This document shows, piece by piece, positions 16,921-27,546 of a stretch of DNA of 64,000 nucleotides. The stretch comes from Breoghania sp. (GTDB lineage: Bacteria > Pseudomonadota > Alphaproteobacteria > Rhizobiales > Stappiaceae): assembly GCF_963674635.1 (NCBI RefSeq), contig NZ_OY771475.1:3286001-3350000 (forward strand), written 5' to 3'. A model generated the notes under the pieces. The model saw only the letters and a program-made list of their open reading frames with translations. It searched no databases and was not told where the DNA came from. The position numbers and the translations under genes are program-made. Within the stretch, counting starts at the first letter, position 1; every line of letters begins with the position of its first letter.

Positions 16921-17106
16921 TCAGATGCTATCCTTCGGCTCAAGGATCTGACGCCCGCGATACATGCCGCTCTTCAGGTCGATGTGGTGCGGGCGGCGAA
17001 GTTCGCCCGAATCCTTGTCCTCGACATAGGCCGGCTGCTTCAGGGCGTCCGCGGAACGGCGGAAACCGCGCTTCATGCGCGACGTCTTTCGCTTCGGAAC
17101 GGCCAT
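16921..17106 (-). CDS. rpmF: 50S ribosomal protein L32
   Basis: 61 residues beginning MAVPKRKTSRMKRGFRRSAD, the unmistakable start of bacterial L32, followed by ALKQPAYVEDKDSGELRRPHHI. L32 is a late-assembling protein of the large ribosomal subunit. The zinc cysteines found in some L32 forms are absent, as in most alphaproteobacteria. The start is the ATG directly before AVPKRK. TTGGAGAG lies upstream as SD. It is monocistronic, followed by an intrinsic terminator, and mtgA lies upstream on the same strand. Confidence 0.97.
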   Translation of the reverse strand: MAVPKRKTSRMKRGFRRSADALKQPAYVEDKDSGELRRPHHIDLKSGMYRGRQILEPKDSI

Positions 17107-17282
17107 GCTCAACTCTCCAAGTGGTCAAAGGCGGGCCAGGTCCTTCGCGGTGTTTTCCGCTCGGACATGCCTCGCCTGAAAGAATGGCGCGCTTTATACA
17201 GCCATCCGAGCGGAAGCGCCACCCCGTAAGCGCATGTTTTTTGACTCATTCGCGCCCGACGGGTCACGCGGGCTTTCCCATT

Positions 17283-18050
17283 TCACATGCAATCCAGCAA
17301 ATCGCGCCCGATATCGGCTCTCTTGCGGATCGTCGCGGCATGGCTCGCATGGCGGTGCGACAATTTCAAGGGGTTGCGCAGGATCGGATTGGGCAGCGCC
17401 GTGGCGAGGCGTGCGGCCTCGGTGCGGGTCAGCTTGTCGGCCGATTTGTTGTAGTAATGGCGCGCTGCCGCCTCGATCCCGAAAATGCCGTCGCCCCATT
17501 CCGCGATGTTGAGATAGAGCTCGAACACGCGCCGCTTGGACAGGACCAGATCGATCCACATCGCAAGCGGGATTTCCAGCCCCTTGCGGATGTAGCTGCG
17601 GGAATTCCAGAGGAACAGGTTCTTGGCGAGCTGCATGGTGATGGTGGAGGCGCCGCGTATTTCGGACCCGTCATCCAGCCGGGTGATCTGCGTCCTGAGG
17701 GCCCCCCAGTCGACGCCGCCATGCACGCAGAAGCGGGCGTCCTCCGAGGCGATGACGGAGCGCTGAAGGGCCGGGGAGACGGCATCCAGCGGCGTCCAGA
17801 TCCGGTTGACCTCCCGGCCCGTCAGAAGACGCGCCAGCATCGGGGTGGAGATCGGTGGCAGCACCGCATAGACAAGCGTCAACACGAAGGGCAGCGCCGC
17901 GATGAAGATGGCGATCTTGATCAGGAAACGTCCGAGCGGCGCGCGGATCAGGCCCGACACCCCTGCGCGGGTCGCATTGGCGTTCCGGCCGCCTTTGCGG
18001 GCGGCCTGAGCCTTCTTCTTCCAACGCGCGACCCAGTTGTTCGCAGCCAC
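17283..18050 (-). CDS. mtgA: Monofunctional biosynthetic peptidoglycan transglycosylase MtgA
   Basis: 255 residues. MtgA polymerises lipid II into glycan strands at the outer face of the inner membrane. One N-terminal transmembrane helix (IKIAIFIAALPFVLTLVYAV) anchors it. GT51 motifs follow in order: SEDARFCVHGGVDWGAL with the catalytic Glu, RGASTITMQLAKNLFLW, RKGLEIPLAMWIDL, and KRRVFELYLNIAEWGDGIFGIEAAARHYY. There is no transpeptidase domain. No ATG fits. GTG at 18050 with AGGA nine bases upstream is preferred, but a TTG further upstream cannot be excluded. The rpmF-mtgA-ispA order is common in Hyphomicrobiales. Confidence 0.92.
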   Translation of the reverse strand: MAANNWVARWKKKAQAARKGGRNANATRAGVSGLIRAPLGRFLIKIAIFIAALPFVLTLVYAVLPPISTPMLARLLTGREVNRIWTPLDAVSPALQRSVIASEDARFCVHGGVDWGALRTQITRLDDGSEIRGASTITMQLAKNLFLWNSRSYIRKGLEIPLAMWIDLVLSKRRVFELYLNIAEWGDGIFGIEAAARHYYNKSADKLTRTEAARLATALPNPILRNPLKLSHRHASHAATIRKRADIGRDLLDCM

Positions 18051-18292
18051 CGGCGCTGTCCTTTCCTGTCGCGCATTTGAAGGTGCATTTGTCTGCAATA
18101 GGTCGTGTGCGGGCGCGCGCGTCAAGACCCGGAGGAAAATGCCGGTGCGGGACCCCGAAGGGAACCCACGCCTTTCGACGCAAATCCCGGTAACGGGGCA
18201 CGGCTGTGAGGAAGCCGCCCTGCGCCGATTGACATGACCGCACCCTTGGGGCACTCCGGAACCATAACGATGACCTTACAGATCCGGTTCCC

Positions 18293-19204
18293 TTGCCCGT
18301 GACCACCGATTTCCAAGATGGTCTTTCCGAGACCGCCAAACGTGTGCAGGGCATGCTTGATGCCCTTTTGAGTGAGGACCTGCTGCCGGGAGAGACAGCG
18401 CGCCCGGTGCGGCTGATCGCGGCCATGCGCCACGCGGTGCTGGCGGGGGGAAAAAGGCTCAGGCCTTTCCTGCTGATCGAGGCTGCGCGGTTGCTGGGGC
18501 GCGAGGATGAGGGTGTCCTGCGCGCCGCCGCGGCGCTTGAATGTGTCCATTGCTATTCGCTCGTTCATGACGATCTGCCCGCGATGGATGATGACGATAT
18601 CCGGCGCGGACAGCCGACGGTCCATCGTGCTTTCGACGAAGCGACCGCAATTCTGGCGGGCGATGCCCTTTTGACCTTCGCCTTCGATCTGCTGGCCGAT
18701 CCGGCAACGGACGAGGATCCGGAACTGCGGTCCATGCTGGTGCTGGACCTTGCGCGGGCGTCCGGGCTGGGGGGCATGGCCGGGGGGCAAATGCTCGATC
18801 TGCTGGGTGTCGCCGTTTCCAAGGCCGAAGATCAGATCCGCCGCCTGCAGTCCATGAAGACGGGCGCGCTGATCCGCTTTGCCACACGGGCCGGTGCGCG
18901 CATGGGCGGGGGAAGTGCGGCAGATGTGGAGAGGTTGACCCGTTTCGGCGAGATCGTCGGGCTTGCCTTCCAGCTTGCCGATGATCTGCTCGATGTGATC
19001 GGCGATGCGGATGCTCTTGGAAAGGCGACCGGAAAGGATGCCGATCTGGGCAAGGCGACGCTGGTGGGGCTGCACGGTGTGGAGTGGACCCGCAAGACGC
19101 TGGCCGAGCTGGTTGCCGAGGCGGACGGCCTGCTTGCGCCCTATGGCGAGCGGGCGGACATGCTGCGTCAGACGGCACGGTTCATCGCCGACAGGGACAG
19201 CTGA
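18293..19204 (+). CDS. ispA: Farnesyl diphosphate synthase / polyprenyl synthetase IspA
   Basis: 303 residues, all-alpha trans-prenyltransferase that condenses IPP with DMAPP and GPP to farnesyl diphosphate. The first Asp-rich motif is in VHDDLPAMDDDDIRRG and the second is LADDLLDVIGD. GGKRLRPFLLI binds the diphosphate. The residues before the first Asp-rich motif (CYSLVHDD) fit a short-chain (C15) product. The start is TTG 18293 or GTG 18299, two codons apart. No in-frame ATG exists upstream. It is divergent from mtgA. Confidence 0.92.
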   Translation: MPVTTDFQDGLSETAKRVQGMLDALLSEDLLPGETARPVRLIAAMRHAVLAGGKRLRPFLLIEAARLLGREDEGVLRAAAALECVHCYSLVHDDLPAMDDDDIRRGQPTVHRAFDEATAILAGDALLTFAFDLLADPATDEDPELRSMLVLDLARASGLGGMAGGQMLDLLGVAVSKAEDQIRRLQSMKTGALIRFATRAGARMGGGSAADVERLTRFGEIVGLAFQLADDLLDVIGDADALGKATGKDADLGKATLVGLHGVEWTRKTLAELVAEADGLLAPYGERADMLRQTARFIADRDS

Positions 19205-19431
19205 GTGGGGGCTTGCGCCGGGTGAAGGCGCTGCCGGCGTTTGTTGCGGCGCCGTTTTGGGACGCGCGGTGACCGCGGCCGCAATGGCCCGAATTGACGC
19301 AACGCCAGCGTAAAGGAATAGTTAATCCATTCTTGAGACGATTCGCTGCCGAAATGGCCCAGAACGGGCTGTTCATTCGGATTGGCCGGGGCATGGTGCC
19401 CCGAGGGCTGTGACTAGGGCAGGAAGCCGAT

Positions 19432-19785
19432 ATGTCTCAGACGATCGACAAAGTGACAGCGCCCCTTCCACTGGTGAAGGCGGCTGAGCAATCCTCCGAT
19501 CAGGCTCGGCGGCAGCAACAGGCTTTTGACCGGGACGAGGAGCACGCCCAGGGCCATTCCTCTCCGCTGGTCGATCCCTCCGTTTTCAATGACGACGAGG
19601 AGGAGCCCGCGGTGGTTGTGGACACGGCGCCGCGTCCCACGCAGACGCTTGGAGGCGTCGCCGCCTATCAGGCGGCCGCGCGCCACGCCATGGAAGTGTT
19701 GGGCCGGGACCCGGCCGCGGAGGATGAGCCGGTGATCGAAGATGTCGAAGCTTCGCCTTGGCGTCTGAGTGACGAGGATTCCTGA
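19432..19785 (+). CDS. Hypothetical acidic protein
   Basis: 117 residues, rich in Glu, Asp, Ala and Gln, with no hydrophobic segment and no recognised domain. The middle (VDPSVFNDDEEEPAVVVDTAPRP) looks disordered. The stretch TLGGVAAYQAAARHAMEVLG may form one or two helices. The ATG has CAGGAAG upstream, and codon use looks like that of real genes around it. It is the only candidate in the gap between ispA and the convergent ispZ gene. I do not recognise it. Confidence 0.5.
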   Translation: MSQTIDKVTAPLPLVKAAEQSSDQARRQQQAFDRDEEHAQGHSSPLVDPSVFNDDEEEPAVVVDTAPRPTQTLGGVAAYQAAARHAMEVLGRDPAAEDEPVIEDVEASPWRLSDEDS

Positions 19786-19823
19786 TCCCGGCTGCGGCGG
19801 GCGAAAGCACGGTCGCGCAGATG

Positions 19824-20447
19824 CTAGTCGCTGCGCGCCTCTTCGGAAGCTTCCACATCGTCCGTCCCGGACAGGGAGTGGCGGCTGATCATCGGGATCT
19901 GCGCGAAGGTGAAGATGAAGGTGATCGGCATGATGCCGAAGACCTTGAAGGTCACCCATGTGTCGGTGGAGAAATTGCGCCACACAACCTCGTTGACGAT
20001 GGCGAGGAAGTAGAAGAACAGCCCCCAGCGGAAGGTGAGTTTGCGCCAGCCTTCGGCATCGAGCCGGAACACGCTGTCGAAGACATAACCCAGCAGCGCG
20101 CGCCCGAAGACAAGCCCACCGAGCAGGACGGTTCCGAACAGTCCGTTGATGATGGTCGGCTTGAGCTTGATGAAGAGATCGTCGTGCAGATAGAGCGTCA
20201 GCGCGCCGAAGACCAGCACCACGACGCCGGTGACCAGTGGCATGATCGGCAGATGGCGCGTCATGATGTAGGAGACGATCAGCGACACGGTGATGGCGAC
20301 CATGAAGGCGGCGGTGGCGACGAAGATCGGCCCGCCGAAGGCCGCAAGCGCGGGAAAACTCTCGGCAAGCTGCGCGCCGCGCGCATTGGCGAAGAAGAAC
20401 ACGCCGAGCGGGCCCAGTTCCAGGGCAAGTTTCAGCAGGGGATTCAT
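19824..20447 (-). CDS. ispZ: Inner membrane-spanning protein YciB (septation protein A)
   Basis: 207 residues with five or six transmembrane helices. The family signature is NPLLKLALELGPLGVFFFANARG at the N-terminus and RWGLFFYFLAIVNEVVWRNFSTDTWVTFKVFG near the C-terminus. YciB/IspZ proteins take part in cell envelope integrity and septation. Their molecular activity is not established. The ATG of MNPLLKLALE is the family start. It follows ftsY on the same strand (gap about 130 bp), giving the frequent dapF-mtaB-ftsY-ispZ order. Confidence 0.93.
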   Translation of the reverse strand: MNPLLKLALELGPLGVFFFANARGAQLAESFPALAAFGGPIFVATAAFMVAITVSLIVSYIMTRHLPIMPLVTGVVVLVFGALTLYLHDDLFIKLKPTIINGLFGTVLLGGLVFGRALLGYVFDSVFRLDAEGWRKLTFRWGLFFYFLAIVNEVVWRNFSTDTWVTFKVFGIMPITFIFTFAQIPMISRHSLSGTDDVEASEEARSD

Positions 20448-20581
20448 GGAATCCCGCTTTCGGTCGGCTGCGCCCGGATCGTGTTCAAATTCCACGTCGA
20501 CAATTCCCCGTTTGTCTGTGTGTGGCCTCACGCCCTGTGGCACGCGGCAATCAGGTTGAGCTGGGTCTTCAAATCTCCGGT

Positions 20582-21994
20582 TCAACCGCGCGCGGTTCCG
20601 GCGATGGCAGAGGCGAACTCGCTGGCTGTGAAGGGTTCCAGATCATCGATACCCTCGCCGACACCGATGAAATGGACCGGAAGGCCGTGCTTGGCGGCAA
20701 TGGCGACCAGAATGCCGCCGCGTGCCGTTCCGTCGAGTTTGGTCATCACCAGGCCGGTCACGCCCGCGGTGCGCCCGAAGATCTCCACCTGGTTCATGGC
20801 GTTTTGCCCGGTGGTGGCATCCAGCGTCAAAAGCACCGTATGCGGGGCCTCCGGGTCGTGCTTCTTGATCACGCGGACAACCTTTTCAAGCTCCGCCATG
20901 AGTTCCGCGCGGTTCTGAAGGCGGCCGGCGGTGTCGATCAGGAGCACGTCGCTGCCCTGTGCCTTCGCTTCCTTCATGGCGTCGAAGACGAGGCCCGCAG
21001 CGTCGGCGCCCGTCTCGCGCGCAACGACCGGCGATCCGGTGCGATCGCCCCAGATCTTGAGCTGTTCGACGGCGGCGGCGCGGAAGGTATCGCCCGCGGC
21101 CAGCATCACTTTCTTGCCCTCGCGGGTCAGCTTGGCGGAAAGCTTGCCAATGGTGGTGGTCTTGCCCGTGCCGTTGACGCCGACCAGCAGGACAACATGC
21201 GGCTTGTGCCCGGTATCCAGATTCAGCGGGCGGGCGACCGGTTCCAGGACCTTTTCGATCTCCTCCGCCAGAACCTTGCGCACTTCCGCCTCGGAGATCT
21301 CCTTGTCGAAGCGGCCTTCGGCAAGTCGCTCGGCGATGGTAACGGCGGTATCGGCGCCAAGGTCGGCCTGGATCAGGAGGTCTTCCAGTTCCTCCAGCGT
21401 TTCCGCATCGAGCTTGCGTTTGCGGATGAGCGAATTGAGGCTGTCGCCAAGCGCGGAAGAAGAACGCGCCAGTCCTTCGCGAAGTCGCTGGAACCAGGAC
21501 TTGCGCGGTTCTGCGGTCGCTTCGGTGACGGGCAGGGGAGCCGGTGCGTCCCCCGCATCCGCCTCGGGCTCGATGGCGGCTTCGGCTTCCGGTTCGGTTT
21601 CGCGCGCTTCTTCGCCAGACGATTCGACGGCAGGCGCTTCGACGGCAGGTTCGTCCGGTGTCAGGTCGTCGGCGATGATCGGCGCCAGCTCCATCGGCAT
21701 GACGAGCGGATGGTCGATGTGGTGTTCGGCGGGCGTCTCGTCGGTGGGCGCCTCCTCAAGAACCGCATCGTCGCCCCGGCCTTCGACGGGCGAACCGTCG
21801 GCGGGCGAACCGTCAGCAGTCAGATCTTGAGGGGACTGCGCGCTTTCGTCCTGACTGCCGGAATTTTCTTCGGCGGGTTCGCCGGTCGGTTCGAGGAGGG
21901 TGCCCGTGTCGACGTCGGTATCTGTCGTCGGGGTCGCTTCTTTCTTGCCGCCAAACAGCCTGCCAAAAAAACCGCGCTTCTCGCTCTCAGCCAT
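20582..21994 (-). CDS. ftsY: Signal recognition particle receptor FtsY
   Basis: 470 residues. FtsY is the membrane-associated GTPase that receives SRP-ribosome complexes for co-translational membrane insertion. Residues 1-165 are an acidic, Glu/Pro/Ala-rich A domain with a basic N-terminal segment (GFFGRLFGGKK) likely to touch the membrane. It contains the small repeat ADGSPADGSP. The N domain starts at SWFQRLREGLARSSS. G-domain motifs are GVNGTGKTTT (272-281), DTAGRLQN, and TKLDGTARGG. The start is at MAESEKRGFF, 101 bp after the mtaB stop. Confidence 0.97.
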   Translation of the reverse strand: MAESEKRGFFGRLFGGKKEATPTTDTDVDTGTLLEPTGEPAEENSGSQDESAQSPQDLTADGSPADGSPVEGRGDDAVLEEAPTDETPAEHHIDHPLVMPMELAPIIADDLTPDEPAVEAPAVESSGEEARETEPEAEAAIEPEADAGDAPAPLPVTEATAEPRKSWFQRLREGLARSSSALGDSLNSLIRKRKLDAETLEELEDLLIQADLGADTAVTIAERLAEGRFDKEISEAEVRKVLAEEIEKVLEPVARPLNLDTGHKPHVVLLVGVNGTGKTTTIGKLSAKLTREGKKVMLAAGDTFRAAAVEQLKIWGDRTGSPVVARETGADAAGLVFDAMKEAKAQGSDVLLIDTAGRLQNRAELMAELEKVVRVIKKHDPEAPHTVLLTLDATTGQNAMNQVEIFGRTAGVTGLVMTKLDGTARGGILVAIAAKHGLPVHFIGVGEGIDDLEPFTASEFASAIAGTARG

Positions 21995-22095
21995 GAAAAT
22001 CCGTTCTTTGTCGTTTGCCAGGCGGGCCCGGAACCCGCCGGGTGCGCTCTGGCCTTCATCTCTAAAACGTCTGACGCTGCGAGGGAACCGTGCTC

Positions 22096-23352
<1,257 letters not shown>

Positions 23353-23356
23353 GGAC

Positions 23357-24244
23357 TTATGCCGCGCCCTGTTCCGCGCGCCGCCAGGCGAGCGTGTCGG
23401 CATCGAGCGTGCCGAAGAATTCCACTTCCGTATCGCCGGTCATCATCACGTGGTCGTCGCTCTCGCGCCATTCGATATGAAGAGGGCCGCCGGGCAGCGT
23501 GACGGTCACGCTGCGCCCGGTGAGCCGCTTGCGGGCGGCGGCAACACCCGTGGCGCAGGCCGCCGTGCCGCAGGCGCGCGTCAGGCCAACGCCGCGTTCC
23601 CAGACGATGGCGCGGATCTCGTTTTCGCCGGTGATCTGGGCGAGCGTGATGTTGGCGCGCTCGGGAAAGACCGGGTGATGTTCCAGAAGGGGCCCGAAGC
23701 GGGCGAGATCATGAGCCTCGATATCGTCCACGAAGAAGATCGCGTGCGGATTGCCCATGTTGACGACCGCGGGCGAATGCAGCACCGGCGCGTCGATCGG
23801 GCCGATCTGCAATTCGATGGCGCGGGTGTCGCGGAACTCTTCGGCCAGCGGAATGTCCTGCCATTCCAGCCTTGGCTTGCCCATGTCGACGGTGACGCGG
23901 ATTTCGTCGTCGGTGGCAAAGGCCTTCAGGATCCCGGCATTGGTCTGGATCGTGGCGCGGTTGATGTCGCGCTCTTCCATCACCAGCCGTCCGATACAGC
24001 GCGTGGCGTTGCCGCAGGCGTCCACCTGAGAGCCGTCGCGATTGTAGATGCGCATGAAGGCGTCGAGACCCAGCGGGGAGGGCTCCACGATGATCATCTG
24101 GTCAAAACCGATGCCGCTCTGCCGGTCGCCAATGGCGGCGATTTGCTTTTCGCTCAGGCGCACGGGTTCCTCGCGTGCATCGAAAACGACAAAGTCGTTG
24201 CCGAGCCCGTTCATCTTGACGAAGGGGATTTCACGCGAAGTCAT
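23357..24244 (-). CDS. dapF: Diaminopimelate epimerase DapF
   Basis: 295 residues. DapF interconverts LL- and meso-diaminopimelate, giving the precursor of lysine and peptidoglycan. It is a PLP-independent racemase with two catalytic cysteines. The first is C77 in VDACGNATRC, and the second is in GLTRACGTAAC near residue 227. The N-terminal PFVKMNGLGNDFVVFD is typical. It is the first gene of the dapF-mtaB-ftsY-ispZ set. An L,D-transpeptidase gene, whose substrate contains the meso-DAP made here, lies upstream on the same strand. Confidence 0.97.
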   Translation of the reverse strand: MTSREIPFVKMNGLGNDFVVFDAREEPVRLSEKQIAAIGDRQSGIGFDQMIIVEPSPLGLDAFMRIYNRDGSQVDACGNATRCIGRLVMEERDINRATIQTNAGILKAFATDDEIRVTVDMGKPRLEWQDIPLAEEFRDTRAIELQIGPIDAPVLHSPAVVNMGNPHAIFFVDDIEAHDLARFGPLLEHHPVFPERANITLAQITGENEIRAIVWERGVGLTRACGTAACATGVAAARKRLTGRSVTVTLPGGPLHIEWRESDDHVMMTGDTEVEFFGTLDADTLAWRRAEQGAA

Positions 24245-24344
24245 GAGCAGGGCGCCTTTCTGACACCGGTTGAAAACTGTGCCCTATATGGCGGAAACCC
24301 ATGCCGATTGCCAGTGGCAGGGGTTGCGGAAAACCACGTCCGGG

Positions 24345-24851
24345 TCAGCCGATACGCATATAAGTGTCGCGCCCGGCGCGCGCCAGCAGGCGCCGCATAT
24401 CCGCAAGCTTCACCGCGATGCAGCCCTCTGTCGGCGTGTAGCCGGGGCGGGCGAGGTGGAAAAAGACCGCACTGCCATGCCCGCGAACCCGCGGTTTGCG
24501 ATTGTGATCAAGCACGACGATGACATCGTAAAGATGATCGTCGCGCCACAGCTTTTCGTGTGAGGCGGCAAGGGGCGCGCGAGCCGGGCGGTTGTAGTGC
24601 GCGCTTTCGGGATCATCGCACCAGATATCGTCGCGCCGGATCGCGCGCACGGGCAGCCTGGTGACCGGGCGGGCAATGCGGTCGGCACGATAGAGAACCT
24701 CGATCAGGCGATATTGTCCCACGGGCGATGCGCCGTCGCCTTCGCGCTTTCGCCGCGACAGGCCGCCCCGCCCGAGGGCGCACGGGGCCCGCAGCGGACC
24801 GAATTGCAGCAAGCCGGTGCGGCTTCGGGCTGAAAGGGTCCGTACGCGCAT
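24345..24851 (-). CDS. L,D-transpeptidase (YkuD) family protein
   Basis: 168 residues with a YkuD-type active site: HGSAVFFHLARPGYTPTEGCIAV contains the conserved His and the nucleophilic Cys, followed by LADMRRLLA. These enzymes make 3-3 cross-links in peptidoglycan or attach proteins to it. This short form is one of the cysteine-transpeptidase-only proteins common in Hyphomicrobiales. The early motif APCALGRGGL and GDGASPVGQYRL are family-typical. No signal peptide is evident from MRVRTLSARSRTG. An alternative ATG at 24887 adds 12 residues and does not create one, so export is unexplained. Confidence 0.87.
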   Translation of the reverse strand: MRVRTLSARSRTGLLQFGPLRAPCALGRGGLSRRKREGDGASPVGQYRLIEVLYRADRIARPVTRLPVRAIRRDDIWCDDPESAHYNRPARAPLAASHEKLWRDDHLYDVIVVLDHNRKPRVRGHGSAVFFHLARPGYTPTEGCIAVKLADMRRLLARAGRDTYMRIG

Positions 24852-25097
24852 GCCGGCTTTCCGTGAGTTTTCCGCCTTTTCAGACATTTGATCTCTTTCG
24901 CTGCCTTTCCCGTGCTCGCCCGCGGTCATCACTGGCGCGTGATGATAAATTGAACCCGTTACCGTACGGGGCTGGCCATTGTTCTCTCGCAATCGTGAAT
25001 GCAAACTGCCATGAAGGAGCGAGATTCGTCTGCCGATCAACGCAACGCGATTGCAAGACGGATCCGCATGATCGCAGGGAGAGCGCCGGAGGGCTTC

Positions 25098-25781
25098 ATG
25101 ACCGCTCGCAGGATTCTGATTATCGATGACGATGCCGATCTGCGCGAGGCGCTGGTTGAGCAATTGTCGCTCTTTGAGGAATTCGAGACGCTTGTCTGCG
25201 ACAGTGCGGCCTCCGGCATCCGCGAGGCGCGCGGGGAACGGATCGACCTGCTGGTCATGGATGTGGGCCTGCCGGACATGGACGGGCGCGAGGCGGTGAA
25301 GGTGCTCCGCAAGGGCGGCTTCAAGGCCCCGATCATCATGCTCACCGGTCATGACACCGACAGCGACACCATTCTCGGTCTTGAGGCGGGCGCCAACGAT
25401 TATGTGGTGAAGCCCTTCAAGTTCGCGGTGCTTCTTGCCCGCGTGCGCGCTCACCTGCGCCAGCACGAGCAGAGCGAGGACGCCACCTTCGCCATCGGCC
25501 CCTATACGTTCCGCCCCTCCGCCAAGCTTTTGCTCGACGACAAGGGCGGCAAGGTGCGGCTGACGGAAAAGGAAACGGCGATCCTCAAATATCTCTACCG
25601 CACGGGCGAAAAGCCGGTGACGCGCGACGTGCTGCTGCACGAGGTGTGGGGCTACAATTCCGGCGTCACCACCCACACGCTGGAAACCCATATCTATCGT
25701 TTGCGCCAGAAGATCGAGGCAGATCCCTCCAACGCTTCGCTGCTGGTGACGGAAGCCGGCGGCTACAAGCTGGTTCCCTGA
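25098..25781 (+). CDS. OmpR/PhoB-family response regulator (CenR-like)
   Basis: 227 residues: receiver domain (DDD at 10-12, phospho-acceptor D55 in LLVMDVGLPDMDG, KPF near 105) joined to a winged-helix output domain (RLTEKETAILKYLYR, VTTHTLETHIYRLRQKIE, LLVTEAGGYKLVP). The segment ILGLEAGANDYVVKPFKFAVLLARVRAHLRQHEQSEDA is very like that of the alphaproteobacterial cell-envelope regulator CenR of Caulobacter as I remember it, but this needs alignment. No sensor kinase gene is adjacent, which is also true for orphan CenR loci. ATG 25098 has GGAGGG upstream. Downstream ggt is convergent. Confidence 0.85.
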   Translation: MTARRILIIDDDADLREALVEQLSLFEEFETLVCDSAASGIREARGERIDLLVMDVGLPDMDGREAVKVLRKGGFKAPIIMLTGHDTDSDTILGLEAGANDYVVKPFKFAVLLARVRAHLRQHEQSEDATFAIGPYTFRPSAKLLLDDKGGKVRLTEKETAILKYLYRTGEKPVTRDVLLHEVWGYNSGVTTHTLETHIYRLRQKIEADPSNASLLVTEAGGYKLVP

Positions 25782-25803
25782 GCCGCCGACATTTCCGCTT
25801 TTG

Positions 25804-27546
25804 CTAGTACCCGGCGGCGAGGTCGCCGTCGGTGCGCGGATCGGAAGCGCCCATCAGCATCCCGTCCTGCGCCATGATGGACTGGGTGGAGCCCATGGCG
25901 TTCTTCTCCGCGATCTCGTAGCCCATGTCCTTCAGAAGCTTCAGCGTGTCGGGGCTGAGGCCCTTTTCCACGCGCAGCTCGTCGGGCCACCACTGGTGGT
26001 GCACACGCGGCGCCGCATTGGCCTCCGCCACGTTCATGTGATGATCGACGGTGTTGAGGATTACCTGCAGGACGGTGGTGATGATGCGGCTGCCGCCGGG
26101 CGAGCCGGTGACGAGCCAGGGCTTGCCGTCCTTGAAGACGATGGTCGGGCTCATGGAGGACAGCGGGCGTTTGCGGGGCTCCACCGAATTGGCCTCGCCA
26201 CCAATCAGCCCATAGGCATTGGGCACACCCGGCTTTGCGGAAAAATCATCCAGTTCGTTGTTGAGCAGCACACCGGTGCCGCGCGCCATGAAGCCCGCGC
26301 CATAGGAGAAATTCAGCGTGTAGGTGTTGGAAACCGCATTGCCTTGCGAATCCATGACCGAGAAATGGGTGGTCTGGTTGCTTTCATAGGGCAGCGGGTT
26401 GGCGGGGCCGATCTCGCCGGAGGGCGTCACCTTGCCCGTTTCGATGCCCGGGCGAAGGCCATCGGCATAGGACTTCGCGGTCAGGCCGTCGCTCGGCACG
26501 TCCACGAAATCCGGATCGCCCAGATATTTCGACCGGTCGGCATAGGCGCGCTTCATGGCCTCCGCCATGACGTTGATGGTGGCTGCCGAATTCGCACCCG
26601 TGGCCGTAAGATCAAAGCCTTCCAGGATGTTCAGGATCTGGATGATATGGATGCCGCCGGAAGACGGCGGCGGCATGGAGGCGACCGTCAGGCCGCGATA
26701 GGTGCCGGTTACCGGCTCGCGCAGCACGACGTTGTAATCGGCGAGATCCTGCGTCGTCATTGCGCCGCCTTGCGCCTGCACGGTCGACGCGATCGCCTCG
26801 GCCACGGGGCCGCGATAGAAGCCGTCAGCGCCTTCGTCCGCGATCTTTCTCAGCGTGGCGGCCAGAGCCGGTTGCTTGAGGCGCGAGCCGGGAACAACCG
26901 GCAGTCCTGCTTCGCCATAGAAGGTGACATAGCTGTCCGCATCCTGACCCAGCCGCTCCCGGACCTGCTCCAGCGAGCGGGCGAGGGCCATCGGCATGTC
27001 GAAGCCTTCTGCGGCGAGCCGGATCGCGGGCGCCATCACCTGAGCGCGGCTCAGCTTGCCGGATCCGTAGTCCTTGTGGGCGCGGAGCAGGCCCGCAACC
27101 GTGCCGGGAACGCCGACGGCAAGACCTGAAAAGCGCGACTTCTGCGGGTCTGCCTCGCCCTTTTCATCGAGGAACATGTCCCTGAAGGCGGCCGCCGGGG
27201 CCTTTTCGCGGTAGTCGATGGCGACCGTTTCGTTCTTGTCGGCGCGGTGCAGGACCATGAAACCGCCGCCGCCGAGATTGCCCGCCCGCGGCAGGGTGAC
27301 GGCAAGTGCGAAGCCAACGGCGACCGCAGCGTCGACCGCGTTGCCGCCTTGTTTCAGGATTTCCACGCCGACGCGGGTTGCGATGGCCTCCTGGCTTGCC
27401 ACCATGCCGGACGTGCCGAGAACCGGGCGCACGATGTCCTTTGCGGAGAGAATCGGCGTCATCTCCTGCGCATGGGAGGCGACGGGGGCGAAGGCAAGGG
27501 CTGCGCCCAGCAGCGCGGGCAACAGGCGGGCAATGGGTCGTCGCAT
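25804..27546 (-). CDS. ggt: Gamma-glutamyltranspeptidase Ggt, periplasmic (copy 3 of 3)
   Basis: 580 residues, the classical enzyme. It cleaves gamma-glutamyl bonds of glutathione in the periplasm, giving glutamate and Cys-Gly or transferring the glutamyl group. A Sec signal peptide ends at about residue 26 (ASHAQ). The proenzyme cuts before the first Thr of QTTHFSVMDSQGNAVSNTYTL, so the usual TTH triplet is intact. The oxyanion-site segment SSMSPTIVF and GSPGGSRIITTVLQ are present. This is the only one of the three GGT-family genes in the window that has both a signal peptide and the canonical nucleophile motif. Confidence 0.95.
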   Translation of the reverse strand: MRRPIARLLPALLGAALAFAPVASHAQEMTPILSAKDIVRPVLGTSGMVASQEAIATRVGVEILKQGGNAVDAAVAVGFALAVTLPRAGNLGGGGFMVLHRADKNETVAIDYREKAPAAAFRDMFLDEKGEADPQKSRFSGLAVGVPGTVAGLLRAHKDYGSGKLSRAQVMAPAIRLAAEGFDMPMALARSLEQVRERLGQDADSYVTFYGEAGLPVVPGSRLKQPALAATLRKIADEGADGFYRGPVAEAIASTVQAQGGAMTTQDLADYNVVLREPVTGTYRGLTVASMPPPSSGGIHIIQILNILEGFDLTATGANSAATINVMAEAMKRAYADRSKYLGDPDFVDVPSDGLTAKSYADGLRPGIETGKVTPSGEIGPANPLPYESNQTTHFSVMDSQGNAVSNTYTLNFSYGAGFMARGTGVLLNNELDDFSAKPGVPNAYGLIGGEANSVEPRKRPLSSMSPTIVFKDGKPWLVTGSPGGSRIITTVLQVILNTVDHHMNVAEANAAPRVHHQWWPDELRVEKGLSPDTLKLLKDMGYEIAEKNAMGSTQSIMAQDGMLMGASDPRTDGDLAAGY

